The notes: generated from the letters alone by a model not told the origin. A stretch of DNA of 64,000 bases from an uncultured Pelagibacteraceae bacterium (GCA_902623495.1 CACNTW010000001.1:1-64000); one strand, 5' to 3'. Shown: positions 36,425 through 45,322, numbered from the stretch's first letter. Numbers and translations: made by a program.

Positions 36425-38041
36425 TTATTCTGAAGTTTTAAATTTAGTTTTTTGAATTATAACCACAAACACAATTGGAATTATTAAAGTTACAAGCGTT
36501 ACTGTTATCAACAATATACCTAGATCTGAATAATCTGCAGTTGTAAGAATAGCGTTTGTTACCTTATCTTTTACCTCTCTAGTAATAACATAAATTTCAT
36601 TTAAATATTTAGTCCCTAAAGCACTTGCTGATAAAGCAAGATTTGTAAAAGATGCGAATACTGCAAAGAAAGTTGCTTTTAAGTGCGAAGGCGCATTTTT
36701 AGCAATCCATGCAAGCAAAGGTATCATTGAGACTTGTCCCAAAGGTGACTCAAGTGCAGTATTTAATATTGCAATAAACTTGGCATCAACAACTCCATTA
36801 GTAATTGATGATGTCCAATTATGAAATCCATAATACATTCCCACACTTGGTAAAAACAAAATGGCGCCTGCAACAGATAAAATCACTATTATTCTAGCTA
36901 TTGAGTTGTTTGCCATAAATGGTCTTAATAAAATAATACCAACAAGCGTTAAAACTGAAGCTATAAGAGATAATACTGAAAAAAATTGTTCATTGAATTC
37001 AAGTACATCAATTTCAAACCACGATAAACCTGGACCAGGTCCTGGCATTGCTCTAAAAATAAAAATTATTATTGCTGTGCCTACAACAGTAAGTCTTAAA
37101 TCCTGAGGAAGTTCCTTAACTAATTTATTCATTAAAAATAGAATAATTGCCATTGAACCTACGAAAACAATTTCTTGAGCAAAAGGCACTTTGAATGATC
37201 CAATACCTAAAGTGAAAATAACAAAAACCAAGCTTCCACCTAATATCCACCAGTTTACTTCAGTTTTCTCTGAAGGAGCATAATCTTGATCACCTTCTAA
37301 ACCTTGTTCAATAAGTTTTCTTTTCTTTTGATTTTTTAGATATGAAGCAAGAAATATTCCTAGTACAGATACAATTGGAATAATTAAAGCATATATATAA
37401 ATTGAACCGTATAAACTTATCTTATCTGTTTGTTCAAGTTCGTCTACTCCTTTAAAGAGAATTACATTGGCTAAAGCAACTAAAACAGTTCCACCAATTA
37501 TAGCAAATCTTCCAAGAGTTTGCATTGTTGTATGCATAAGTTTGATTTCATCTCTTGAAAATTTATTTCCAGTGTCATCAACTAAAGGAACTGCTTCTAC
37601 AGTCATCGCATCAGCTACAACATCTTGCACAACATAACCAATCGGAGCAAGCAAAACACTGATCACAAACCATGTTTCTACTGAAAGAATTGATGACATC
37701 CACTCAGTATGAATTATTAAACCGTACATTATAATTAAACTTAATGAGATTAAGGATGCTCCTACAAAAACCATGTAATTTTTTTTATTCCAGATTAGAT
37801 CAACAAGATGACCCAAAGGCATCTTCAATGCCCATGGAATTCCAGCCCAAAAACCCAGTCCAGCAAGAAAAGCAGCAGATAAGTTTAGATAGTCTTTAAC
37901 GAAAAAAGTTCCAACAATACCTGTTAGTCCTGAAATACCAGCAGCAAGATAAATCATCAATGGTGGGAGATAGGTCCACTTAAACTGTCTTCCTAAATCT
38001 ATTAGAGTACTATCTATAAATCTCAAAATTTTATTACTCAT
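36425..38041 (-). CDS. BT1 / folate-biopterin transporter family membrane protein
   Basis: This 538-residue polytopic protein has about 12 or more hydrophobic segments. It shows GIPWALKMPLGHLVDLIWNKK (~66-86), a loop between early helices, then GYVVQDVVADAMTVEAVPLV, which corresponds to the QDVxxDA signature of the BT1 superfamily within the MFS. BT1 proteins move folates, pterins or related compounds. The position converging on the THF-dependent sarcosine oxidase operon makes a folate or pterin substrate attractive, but general MFS function (e.g. amino acids) is possible. It is first of a run with the next two minus-strand genes only loosely spaced from it. Confidence 0.75.
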   Translation of the reverse strand: MSNKILRFIDSTLIDLGRQFKWTYLPPLMIYLAAGISGLTGIVGTFFVKDYLNLSAAFLAGLGFWAGIPWALKMPLGHLVDLIWNKKNYMVFVGASLISLSLIIMYGLIIHTEWMSSILSVETWFVISVLLAPIGYVVQDVVADAMTVEAVPLVDDTGNKFSRDEIKLMHTTMQTLGRFAIIGGTVLVALANVILFKGVDELEQTDKISLYGSIYIYALIIPIVSVLGIFLASYLKNQKKRKLIEQGLEGDQDYAPSEKTEVNWWILGGSLVFVIFTLGIGSFKVPFAQEIVFVGSMAIILFLMNKLVKELPQDLRLTVVGTAIIIFIFRAMPGPGPGLSWFEIDVLEFNEQFFSVLSLIASVLTLVGIILLRPFMANNSIARIIVILSVAGAILFLPSVGMYYGFHNWTSSITNGVVDAKFIAILNTALESPLGQVSMIPLLAWIAKNAPSHLKATFFAVFASFTNLALSASALGTKYLNEIYVITREVKDKVTNAILTTADYSDLGILLITVTLVTLIIPIVFVVIIQKTKFKTSE

Positions 38042-38044
38042 AAA

Positions 38045-38485
38045 TTATTCTGTTAAATTTAATAATATTAATCCATTTTGTTTAGTTTCTTTACACCAAA
38101 GTTCATAACTTTCACAAACTCTCCACAAATGATCAAATGCTCTTTGAGATAATTCCAAAGGAAAGTGACTTTTTGCATAATATAATTTTGGGATTTTCAT
38201 TAATTGTTTAATCATAGTATCTTTTTGTATTTGTAAAAGTCTTATAGTTTCTTGATTAATCTTTTTTTTTGTAGATTTATCTATGTAGTCATTGCTTTCA
38301 AGTTCTTTAAACCACTTATCATGAAAATTTCCTGAACTAATTTCATTATAATCTTCTGATGCAATAAATATTTCAAAAGCTTGAATATTAGTTAAATTTG
38401 GATTTTTAATCTTGATTTCATATATCTTTCGATAAATAATTTCAGCAACATATAATACAAATGGTCTAGATTTATCAGTTTCCAA
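38045..38485 (-). CDS. Hypothetical protein (146 aa)
   Basis: I do not recognise this family. It is a predicted all-alpha, soluble, highly charged protein: an N-terminal helix VLYVAEIIYRKIYEIKIKNP, a central Lys/Glu region with KWFKELESNDYIDKSTKKK, and a C-terminal helix DHLWRVCESYELWCKET with Trp/Cys residues. There is no signal peptide or membrane helix. It lies three bases upstream of the BT1 transporter gene and 10 bases after the GNAT gene on the same strand, so it is part of a small minus-strand operon. Coding status is supported by packing. Confidence 0.6.
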   Translation of the reverse strand: METDKSRPFVLYVAEIIYRKIYEIKIKNPNLTNIQAFEIFIASEDYNEISSGNFHDKWFKELESNDYIDKSTKKKINQETIRLLQIQKDTMIKQLMKIPKLYYAKSHFPLELSQRAFDHLWRVCESYELWCKETKQNGLILLNLTE

Positions 38486-38495
38486 ACTAAACTCC

Positions 38496-38966
38496 TCAAA
38501 TATCTACTGAATAATAACACGAATTAGGATCATCTTTATAGTGCGCAAAAGGCCCACACTCTTTAAAACCAAAACTTTTAAAAAGTTTTCTAGCAGGTGC
38601 AAAAAAATCACCTGCACCAGTTTCGACACTTAGTTTAGTAATTCCTATTTGTTTAGATTTTTCAATAAGATGTGAAATTATTTTTCCACCATATTTTTTA
38701 TTTCTAAATTTATCTGAAACTCTTATAGATTTAAATTCTCCATGCGTTTCATCAAATAATTTTAAAGCTCCACAACCAATTAATTCATTATTTTCCCACA
38801 AACTCCAGAATTTTATACTTGGATTCTTTAATCCAGGTATATCTAATACATGCGAACTCCCCTCAGGAGAAACTGATCTCAATTCAATAAAATGCTTAGT
38901 TAGCAACTCATTTACTTGCGGATCATCAAAATTATTTTCTATTGATTTCATAGTTTTGAAAAACAT
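38496..38966 (-). CDS. GNAT family N-acetyltransferase
   Basis: This 156-residue protein has the GNAT acetyl-CoA loop KFRNKKYGGKIISHLIEKSK (Q/R-x-x-G-x-G/A-like, ~82-101), preceded by the beta-bulge strand ELIGCGALKLFDETHGEFKS, and the late SVETGAGDFFAPARKLFKSF block typical of small PhnO/ElaA-like enzymes. It transfers an acetyl group to an amine of an unknown small molecule or protein. An alternative start at the second methionine would shorten it by five residues. Substrate unknown. Confidence 0.85.
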   Translation of the reverse strand: MFFKTMKSIENNFDDPQVNELLTKHFIELRSVSPEGSSHVLDIPGLKNPSIKFWSLWENNELIGCGALKLFDETHGEFKSIRVSDKFRNKKYGGKIISHLIEKSKQIGITKLSVETGAGDFFAPARKLFKSFGFKECGPFAHYKDDPNSCYYSVDI

Positions 38967-39002
38967 ATAATCTAAATTTAGATTAAACCAAGAAAATTAA
39001 AT

Positions 39003-39626
39003 ATGTGTGGAAGATACGTAATAACTAGCCCAGTTACAAAAACAAAAAAACTTGTCAAGTCAGCTATACAAGTTGAAGATAATGAAAATTATAATGCACA
39101 CCCATTTCAAAAATTACCTGTGATTAAAAAATATAATAATGGAAATACTCTAGAAAATTTAAAGTGGGGAGTAGTACCTAGTTGGGCTAAGCAAAAAGAT
39201 TTTAAACCTTTAATAAATGCAAGACTAGAAACTATTGATGAAAAAGTGTCTTTTAAAAAATTAATTCGATTACATAGATGTGTAGCTGTAGCAGATGGTT
39301 TTTATGAATGGAAAAGAGAAAAAGAAAATAAAACACCTTATTATTTTTTAAGAGAGGATAAAAAGCTTATGTATTTAGCGGCTATTTATGACAATGATCA
39401 ATTTTGTTTAATAACCGAGGATGCAGATGAAAATATTAAAGAAATACATCATAGACAGCCTGTTATAATTAATGAAAATGATGTTAATAGATATTTAAAT
39501 CTTGAATTAACAGGATCGAGTTTTCTGAAAGAGTGTAAAAAAACGAAATTAAACTTTCATGAAGTTTCAAAAGAAGTTAACAAACCCACAAATAATAATA
39601 TTTCTTTGATACAAACTATATCTTAA
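39003..39626 (+). CDS. SOS response-associated peptidase (SRAP / HMCES-YedK family)
   Basis: This 207-residue SRAP protein has the catalytic Cys2 in MCGRYVIT, the NARLETIDEK segment (Asn of the active site), the DGFYEWKRE motif with the conserved Glu, and HHRQPVII with the catalytic His. SRAP proteins crosslink to and protect abasic sites in single-stranded DNA, and can self-reverse. The gene is monocistronic, with minus-strand genes on both sides, and complements the photolyase in DNA damage tolerance. Confidence 0.93.
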   Translation: MCGRYVITSPVTKTKKLVKSAIQVEDNENYNAHPFQKLPVIKKYNNGNTLENLKWGVVPSWAKQKDFKPLINARLETIDEKVSFKKLIRLHRCVAVADGFYEWKREKENKTPYYFLREDKKLMYLAAIYDNDQFCLITEDADENIKEIHHRQPVIINENDVNRYLNLELTGSSFLKECKKTKLNFHEVSKEVNKPTNNNISLIQTIS

Positions 39627-39628
39627 AA

Positions 39629-40672
39629 CTATTTTTCTATAGTTGTTAAATGTCCCATTTTTCTTTTAGCTTTAACTTCTTTTTTTAAATAATCATAAAA
39701 AAATTCATTTTCTTTAAATTTTTTATTTTTATATTCTAATATTTCTTCACCAATCAAATTAAGCATTTTTGCATTATAAATTTTTTTTGTTTCTAATTTT
39801 TCAAGTCCACATACAGCTCTGATATGATTTTCAAATTGGCTAATGTTGTGTGAATTTATAGTTAGGTGTCCAGAATTATGCACTCTTGGTGCAACTTCAT
39901 TAGCATATAAATTATTATTTTTATCTATAAAGAATTCAACACACATAGTACCAATATAATCAAGCTCTTCCGCCACTGTTTTTGCCCAGTCCAATGCTTT
40001 ATTTTTAATTTCATCACTTATATCAGCGGGAATTTTGGAGTGTTTTAAAATCTGGTCTTCATGATAATTTTCAATTGGATCATAAATTTCATATTTTTGG
40101 TGACCAAATCTTGTAACCACTACTGAAATTTCTTTTTTTAAATTTACTATTTTTTCTAAGATGTAACCTTTTGAAAAATCAAAATCTTCATTTAAATCAT
40201 TTGCATTATTTATTTTATATTGGCCCTTTCCATCATAACCAAGTGTACAAGTTTTCAATAAACCAGGCATTAATCTATCGTTTATCTTTATATCATCTAA
40301 ATCTTTTATGCTTACAAACTGTGTTGTAGTTATATTATTTTTATTTAAAAACTCTTTTTCAGTCATTCTATTTTGAATTAATTTATTTATTTCGGGGCTT
40401 GGTAATACAGATTTGGTTTCATTAATTTTTTTTAATATATCATATGGGATATTTTCAAACTCATAAGTAACAAGATCCACTTTTTCTAAAAAGTTATTGA
40501 TAATATTTATGTCTTGGTAGTCTCCATAAATAAATTCATCTGCAAAATTGATTGCGGGTGCATCTTTATCATCTGATAAAATAACCGTTTTAATATTAAG
40601 TTTTTTTGCTGCAGATGCTAATAGACTTCCTAATTGTCCTCCACCTATTATTCCTAGATCAGGTTTAGACAT
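39629..40672 (-). CDS. purK: N5-carboxyaminoimidazole ribonucleotide synthase
   Basis: This 347-residue ATP-grasp enzyme begins LGIIGGGQLGSLLASAAKKL, the PurK N-terminal signature. ATP-grasp landmarks are LKTCTLGYDGKGQYKI and IGTMCVEFFIDKNNNLYANEV, followed by the VHNSGHLTINSHNISQFENH block. It makes N5-CAIR from AIR, bicarbonate and ATP in de novo purine synthesis. It follows purE by three bases on the same strand. Purine synthesis consumes 10-formyl-THF, linking it to the one-carbon enzymes here. Confidence 0.96.
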   Translation of the reverse strand: MSKPDLGIIGGGQLGSLLASAAKKLNIKTVILSDDKDAPAINFADEFIYGDYQDINIINNFLEKVDLVTYEFENIPYDILKKINETKSVLPSPEINKLIQNRMTEKEFLNKNNITTTQFVSIKDLDDIKINDRLMPGLLKTCTLGYDGKGQYKINNANDLNEDFDFSKGYILEKIVNLKKEISVVVTRFGHQKYEIYDPIENYHEDQILKHSKIPADISDEIKNKALDWAKTVAEELDYIGTMCVEFFIDKNNNLYANEVAPRVHNSGHLTINSHNISQFENHIRAVCGLEKLETKKIYNAKMLNLIGEEILEYKNKKFKENEFFYDYLKKEVKAKRKMGHLTTIEK

Positions 40673-40675
40673 TAA

Positions 40676-41170
40676 TTACTTTGGTTTTTTTTTTACTTTT
40701 GATGTTTGTTTTTTTCGCCAATTTAAAAGTGTTTTTTTTACATTGTTATCATACGTAGCTATAATTGAAGCAGCATATAAACCAGCATTGATTGCACCAT
40801 CTTCTCCAATAGCAACTGTACCAACAGGAATTCCTTTTGGCATTTGAGCAATTGATAGTAGGCTGTCTAAACCTTTTAACTTTTTACTTTCAATGGGAAC
40901 ACCTATGACTGGAATTCTAGTTATAGCAGCAATCATACCAGGTAAATGTGCTGATCCTCCGGCCCCAGCAATAATAATAGAAATATTATTATTTTCTGCT
41001 TTCTTTGCATAGGTATAAAGTCTATCAGGCGTTCTGTGTGCAGAGACGATATTTGTCTCATAATTAACTTTTAAAATCTTAAGAACTTTTAAACAATTTT
41101 TCATTGTTTTGTAATCAGACTGACTGCCCATTACAATTGATACTTTATGTGATTTTTTTTTGTATTTCAT
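40676..41170 (-). CDS. purE: 5-(carboxyamino)imidazole ribonucleotide mutase
   Basis: This 164-residue class I PurE has the nucleotide-binding MGSQSDYKTMKNC (~14-26), SAHRTPDRLYTYAK (~43-56), AGAGGSAHLPGMIAAIT and IPVIGVPIESK. It rearranges N5-CAIR to CAIR. A Lys-rich tail extends about 12 residues beyond the standard end (KKQTSKVKKKPK). It is upstream of purK in a two-gene operon and divergent from the M19-like module. Confidence 0.96.
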   Translation of the reverse strand: MKYKKKSHKVSIVMGSQSDYKTMKNCLKVLKILKVNYETNIVSAHRTPDRLYTYAKKAENNNISIIIAGAGGSAHLPGMIAAITRIPVIGVPIESKKLKGLDSLLSIAQMPKGIPVGTVAIGEDGAINAGLYAASIIATYDNNVKKTLLNWRKKQTSKVKKKPK

Positions 41171-41274
41171 GAAACCAATATCAATTTACAGATATTTCCC
41201 TTAAATTGCAATTTTTAGCTAAGGACAGTTTAAGTTAGTGACAATCATAATAATAATAATAGTGTATACCAAAT

Positions 41275-42243
41275 ATGAATTATCGAATTGATAATCTTCA
41301 GTATTGTAATTGGTCTAGAGAAATCTTTGAAATAAATAATAAAGCTGGATTAAATGCGGTTCACGTAACGTTAGTTTATCATGAAGACTACGATGAATTA
41401 CAACAAAGAATACATGAGTGGAATAAACATTTTGAAGAAAATAAAGATCTTATATTTCTAGGCAATAACTACAATGATATTACAAAAGCAAAAGAAGAAA
41501 ACAAAACTGCAATTTTTTTTGGATTTCAAAATTGTTCTCCAATTGAAGATGACATAGGTCTTATAGAAAAAGTACATTCACAAGGTTGTCGATTTATGCA
41601 ATTAACTTATAACAACCAATCATTATTAGCCACTGGATGTTATGAAAAAAATGATAGCGGAGTTACTAATTTTGGAAAAGAGGCTATTAAAGAAATGAAT
41701 AGAGTAGGTATCGTTGTTGACATGTCTCATTCAGCAGAGAAAAGTACACTTGATGCAATTGAAATTAGCCAAAAACCAATTGCAATCACTCATGCAAATC
41801 CTACTTTTTGGTTTGAAGCTAAAAGAAATAAATCTACAGAATTATTAAAAGTTTTATCTGATAGTGGAGGAATGTTAGGTTTATCATTGTATGCTCACCA
41901 TTTAAAAGATGGAACAAATTGTAAAATAGAAAGTTTTTGTGAAATGGTTGCAAGAACAGTTGAAATTATGGGTATTGATAATGTTGGAATAGGATCAGAC
42001 TTATGTTTGAACCAACCAGACAGTGTAGTTGAGTGGATGAGAAATGGAACTTGGTCAAAATCAAAAAATTTTGGTGAAGGCAGTAAAGATAAACCTGGTT
42101 TTCCAAAACAACCAGATTGGTTTTTGGATGCAAGAGGATTTAATAATATAAACACAGAACTAAAAAATAAAGGTTTTCACGAAGAAGAGATAAATAAGAT
42201 ACTTGGCAATAACTGGTTTAATTTTTATAAAGGAATTAATTAA
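41275..42243 (+). CDS. M19 dipeptidase-like amidohydrolase lacking the N-terminal HxD metal motif
   Basis: This 322-residue protein aligns by pattern with peptidase M19 (renal-dipeptidase family): FFGFQNCSPIEDD (metal Glu region), VVDMSHSAEKSTLDAI and ITHANP (later His ligands), and NVGIGSDLC (Asp region). The N-terminal DxHxD element of active dipeptidases is replaced by RIDNLQYCNWSREIFEIN, so a key His-x-Asp pair is absent. Similar M19-like proteins sit beside dimethylglycine-catabolism genes in pseudomonads, as far as I recall. The gene opens a tight four-gene unit. I predict an altered substrate or metal set rather than ordinary dipeptidase activity. Confidence 0.78.
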   Translation: MNYRIDNLQYCNWSREIFEINNKAGLNAVHVTLVYHEDYDELQQRIHEWNKHFEENKDLIFLGNNYNDITKAKEENKTAIFFGFQNCSPIEDDIGLIEKVHSQGCRFMQLTYNNQSLLATGCYEKNDSGVTNFGKEAIKEMNRVGIVVDMSHSAEKSTLDAIEISQKPIAITHANPTFWFEAKRNKSTELLKVLSDSGGMLGLSLYAHHLKDGTNCKIESFCEMVARTVEIMGIDNVGIGSDLCLNQPDSVVEWMRNGTWSKSKNFGEGSKDKPGFPKQPDWFLDARGFNNINTELKNKGFHEEEINKILGNNWFNFYKGIN

Positions 42244-43895
42244 TGCAAGTTCCACTAAGAGATCCTAAAATTGTAATGAAACTTTCTAGGCTTGGATCGT
42301 TTCATCAATCTAAATTATCTTTTCTAAGATCATTTTTAAATGAGTTCAAAGATTGGAAATATAACAGAGATTTGTTTGACTTGAATGATAGGGGATATGG
42401 AGTAGCTATTTATTCATTTTCAAAAGATAAAAAAACATATTCTTTAGTTTGTTTTGCTAATGAGCTTAAAGATGAGGAAAGATCTGATAGAGTAATAGCA
42501 ACTAAATGGGATGCTGCATTTGCTTTGTATGATGGCATTCCTTCAAAAATTGATATTGATAGACTTTCACAAAATGTCCCTAAACAAGAAGTAGGTAGAC
42601 TTTCTTATAAAGAACTAACTCTCTCAAGAGCAAATAGATCAGTTAGAGCATTTAATTATGTGGTTGAGTGTTTATCAAAAGGTATCCAGCCAAATACTAA
42701 TGAGCTTTCAAAAGTTGGATATTTGTACAGAACAACTGCAGTATATGGCTCAGGAAAATTTGGATTAGCAGACAGGTTTAGAATTAAAAATAGAGATGAA
42801 ATAAATGGTCCTTTTAGATTGGAAATGATGTTGGTTTATCTTGTAAGACAATTCACTTTCGATCAAGTAAATCATATAGCAAAACATAAAAATCCTAAAG
42901 ATGCTGTAGAACTGAACTTGGATATTTGCAGAAATTTAGGAATTGGTAATTCAACTGGATTGGGAATGGCACCATTTATTGTAAACCACCCTTCATTGTT
43001 AAATAATTGGATTCTAGCTAAAGAAACAGCTTTAAAAAAAATAAGAGAAATAGAAAAAGTATCAGAAGAAGAGTTTAAAATTTTTTACAACTGTTTAACA
43101 AAATCTTTAAAAAATGTAACTTCATGGAATACTGATAGTGAATATCAAAAGAAGAAAATTGAGAATTTAATTAATGATTTACAAAATTTAATCAATTATT
43201 TGAAAGACAATATTCATAAATCAAATTTTTATATATTCGACAAATTATACAATTGGGCGGAGGAAAATTTATCCGAAGAAGGAGTTGAGTATTTGGTTTC
43301 TATAATGATGGAACCATATAATAAAATAACCGATCCTTTGATTTCTCAAATGAGTTCAGACGAGGATAGTAGTTTTAATATACCTGTAGACAGAACTATA
43401 AATGACCTAAGAGAAATAATTGAAAAAAATTATTCAGATATTTTAAAAATTGATTTTTCAAAAAATGAAAACAATAAAAAATTTTGGTTCATTTCAAAAA
43501 ATAAAGAAGAACCTAGGATTGGAGATCGGTTTGAAGATAATGGCTCAGAACTTGAGCAGCCTACAGCTATTGCTAGAGATATTAAAAAACTTTATGAAAC
43601 TATTTTTACATTAAAAAACAGCTTAAAGATTGGCAATTTTCTAGTACAGAACAATGATTTAAGACATATTGTAAGAAGAGTGTTTATAACAGAGAAATAT
43701 CCATATTCTGAAATTCAAGATAACACCATTGGCTCAAAATTAGTTCCTATTGATATGTTAAGACTTAAACTATCTTTTTTTGGGGCGGTAAAGTTTGATC
43801 CAAGATCTGATAAATGGTTAAGGATTTGTATGTTTCAAGGAGCTCCATTACCAAATGAACTGAATTCATTTAATCAATATTGGATATATAACTAA
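42243..43895 (+). CDS. Conserved-looking hypothetical protein (550 aa), module with M19-like and DUF3726 genes
   Basis: I do not recognise the family. It is a soluble, mixed alpha/beta protein with no signal peptide. Distinct stretches include RDLFDLNDRGYGVAIYSF (~45-62), a domain with SRANRSVRAFNYVVECLSKG (~128-147), GSGKFGLADRFRIKNRDE (~168-185), LGIGNSTGLGMAPFIVNHP (~230-248), and a C-terminal part with RDLRHIVRRVFITEKYPYS-like sequence. The first half is less Lys-rich and more patterned than its surroundings, suggesting strong conservation. Its ATG overlaps the M19-like stop (TAATG), so it is translationally coupled. An enzyme of an unknown catabolic step is my best guess. Confidence 0.7.
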   Translation: MQVPLRDPKIVMKLSRLGSFHQSKLSFLRSFLNEFKDWKYNRDLFDLNDRGYGVAIYSFSKDKKTYSLVCFANELKDEERSDRVIATKWDAAFALYDGIPSKIDIDRLSQNVPKQEVGRLSYKELTLSRANRSVRAFNYVVECLSKGIQPNTNELSKVGYLYRTTAVYGSGKFGLADRFRIKNRDEINGPFRLEMMLVYLVRQFTFDQVNHIAKHKNPKDAVELNLDICRNLGIGNSTGLGMAPFIVNHPSLLNNWILAKETALKKIREIEKVSEEEFKIFYNCLTKSLKNVTSWNTDSEYQKKKIENLINDLQNLINYLKDNIHKSNFYIFDKLYNWAEENLSEEGVEYLVSIMMEPYNKITDPLISQMSSDEDSSFNIPVDRTINDLREIIEKNYSDILKIDFSKNENNKKFWFISKNKEEPRIGDRFEDNGSELEQPTAIARDIKKLYETIFTLKNSLKIGNFLVQNNDLRHIVRRVFITEKYPYSEIQDNTIGSKLVPIDMLRLKLSFFGAVKFDPRSDKWLRICMFQGAPLPNELNSFNQYWIYN

Positions 43896-43903
43896 AGTAA
43901 TTA

Positions 43904-44512
43904 ATGAGAAGTTATAGTGAAATTGACACGATTGTTAAACGTTCAACAAAAGCGAAAGGTTTCTCCTGGGGAGTTGCAGAAGAAATAGGAAAGAACATCA
44001 AGCAACTCGAGTTATTTGGTTTACCAGGAATAAAACATATAAACCAATATTTTAAGATTTTTAATAATGAGAAGTTTGAAAATTGCCAATCTTTTAACAA
44101 AAGCAACAGACCTCAAAACTTTTACTGTCCAATTAAACTTGGATTAAGTTTTTTTGATCAATCTATCTCTATCCAAGAACTAAATGATATAGAAATTGAA
44201 AAAATGGCTTACCCATTGATATTTTTGCCGTTTGTCAGCAGATCTTCGGAAATAACAGGAAAGAGAATTTTTTTAAAGATAGATCAAAAAGAATTTTTAT
44301 TAAATTTCAATCAATCAATTTATTCAAATTATTTAAGTAGTGAGGTTGTAGAAAAAGCCGATGTAATTAAAATCCAATTCTTAGAAAACAAGAATAATTT
44401 TTCCGACGAAGATTGGAAAGAATTAACAAAATTATCTGAAAACACATTTGTTGAAGAAACAGATGAATTAAAACAAAAAACTGCAGGAGCAGGATTAACA
44501 GATAATGACTGA
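43904..44512 (+). CDS. DUF3726 family protein
   Basis: This 202-residue protein starts MRSYSEIDTIVKRSTKAKGF and has SWGVAEEIGKNIKQLELFGL, the N-terminal block I associate with DUF3726 proteins of marine alphaproteobacteria. The middle is variable, and a segment IEKMAYPLIFLPFVSRSSE (~96-114) gives a hydrophobic core. No catalytic motif is evident. It lies 8 bases after the 550-residue gene and overlaps the zinc-ribbon ORF by 8 bases. The function is unknown; the constant pairing with the two upstream genes is the useful clue. Confidence 0.7.
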   Translation: MRSYSEIDTIVKRSTKAKGFSWGVAEEIGKNIKQLELFGLPGIKHINQYFKIFNNEKFENCQSFNKSNRPQNFYCPIKLGLSFFDQSISIQELNDIEIEKMAYPLIFLPFVSRSSEITGKRIFLKIDQKEFLLNFNQSIYSNYLSSEVVEKADVIKIQFLENKNNFSDEDWKELTKLSENTFVEETDELKQKTAGAGLTDND

Positions 44513-44672
44513 TAACTTTGAATATAAATCGGACAAATCAGATAAAAATGAATTAAATGATATTTGTGATGAATGTAAAAAAGAAGATGAGACAGTAACT
44601 CAAAATTTAATACTCACAGGATATAAACTTTGTAACTCCTGCAGAACATCAAAAACTTTATTTCCACTTTAA
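44505..44672 (+). CDS. Small zinc-ribbon protein (55 aa)
   Basis: A short ORF starting at the ATG that overlaps the end of the DUF3726 gene (ATGACTGA, 8-base overlap). The N-terminal ~18 residues are acidic and polar. Two CxxC knuckles follow, C21-x2-C24 (ICDECKK) and C43-x2-C46 (LCNSCRT), spaced 18 residues apart, which is a rubredoxin/zinc-ribbon arrangement. Such proteins bind Zn or Fe and act in transcription or redox steps. It fills space exactly to the convergent Yip1 gene. The four cysteines in a 55-residue frame make chance unlikely. Confidence 0.7.
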   Translation: MTDNFEYKSDKSDKNELNDICDECKKEDETVTQNLILTGYKLCNSCRTSKTLFPL

Positions 44673-45214
44673 ATATTCGTACTAATAGGTAACGAATTAA
44701 TTTTTGTCATTACGAAAGAAATTGTCAAAAAAGAAATAATTAAAAAAGACAAAAATACAATTCCAAATGCTTTTAAATTTGATTTTAAATTTAAAATATG
44801 TCGTGTTGCAATGATTAATGAAGCAAAAATCCAAAATTGGGTAAGAAAAATAATTAAAAGCACTAATTCTGGCGTGACAGCAAAAAATCTTATTAGTCCT
44901 GGAGCATGTGCGTACCCAACGGCTATAAGGACTCTTTTAAATGGAATTTTTCTATCTTTATCAGGAAAAATTTTAACTCCAATTACAAATATAAAAATTG
45001 CCCATACCAGCCAAGTTAATAATGCTGTTAAACCAGATATACCAACAGACGTTTTAACAATTGTGTTCGCTGCAATAGCACCAGCAACCCCATCTAAAAT
45101 CATGATAAGAATTGCAAAATAAATTCCAGCTTCTCCATAATATCTTGGAGTTCTATAAAGAGTTTTATCAAGCTTTAACGATTTAAAAACAATATCTAAA
45201 AACTGAGCAAACAT
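44669..45214 (-). CDS. Yip1 domain membrane protein
   Basis: This 181-residue protein has about five hydrophobic helices after an N-terminal amphipathic stretch (FAQFLDIVFKSLKLDKTLYR). The pattern FKRVLIAVGYAHAPGLIRFF matches the Yip1-domain signature (a helix with YA..P in the middle). Yip1-domain proteins in bacteria have no fixed function. The start codon overlaps the stop of a 35-residue ORF upstream by one base, and its end overlaps the convergent zinc-ribbon ORF. Confidence 0.8.
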   Translation of the reverse strand: MFAQFLDIVFKSLKLDKTLYRTPRYYGEAGIYFAILIMILDGVAGAIAANTIVKTSVGISGLTALLTWLVWAIFIFVIGVKIFPDKDRKIPFKRVLIAVGYAHAPGLIRFFAVTPELVLLIIFLTQFWIFASLIIATRHILNLKSNLKAFGIVFLSFLIISFLTISFVMTKINSLPISTNI

Positions 45215-45321
45215 TAATTATCTTTATTTTTTTTTTGCGCCTTATATGAAACGATTAATGGGAATATTATTAGAGCAATAGCGATTATAATGCAAACAAC
45301 TATGAAAAAGGTTTTCGTCAT
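45214..45321 (-). CDS. Tiny membrane peptide (35 aa)
   Basis: MTKTFFIVVCIIIAIALIIF is the start; one transmembrane helix (~4-25) is followed by a short basic tail. The stop overlaps the Yip1 gene start (TAATG), so translation would be coupled. An inverted repeat ends one base from the start codon. Short hydrophobic ORFs can be spurious, but the overlap with the next gene and clean single-helix pattern favour a real small membrane protein. Confidence 0.45.
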   Translation of the reverse strand: MTKTFFIVVCIIIAIALIIFPLIVSYKAQKKNKDN

Positions 45322-45322
45322 A

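Noticed and set aside
41171-41274. ATAATAATAATAATA repeat upstream of the M19-like gene
   Set aside because: Low-complexity AT sequence with no convincing -35 element; no support as promoter or repeat locus.
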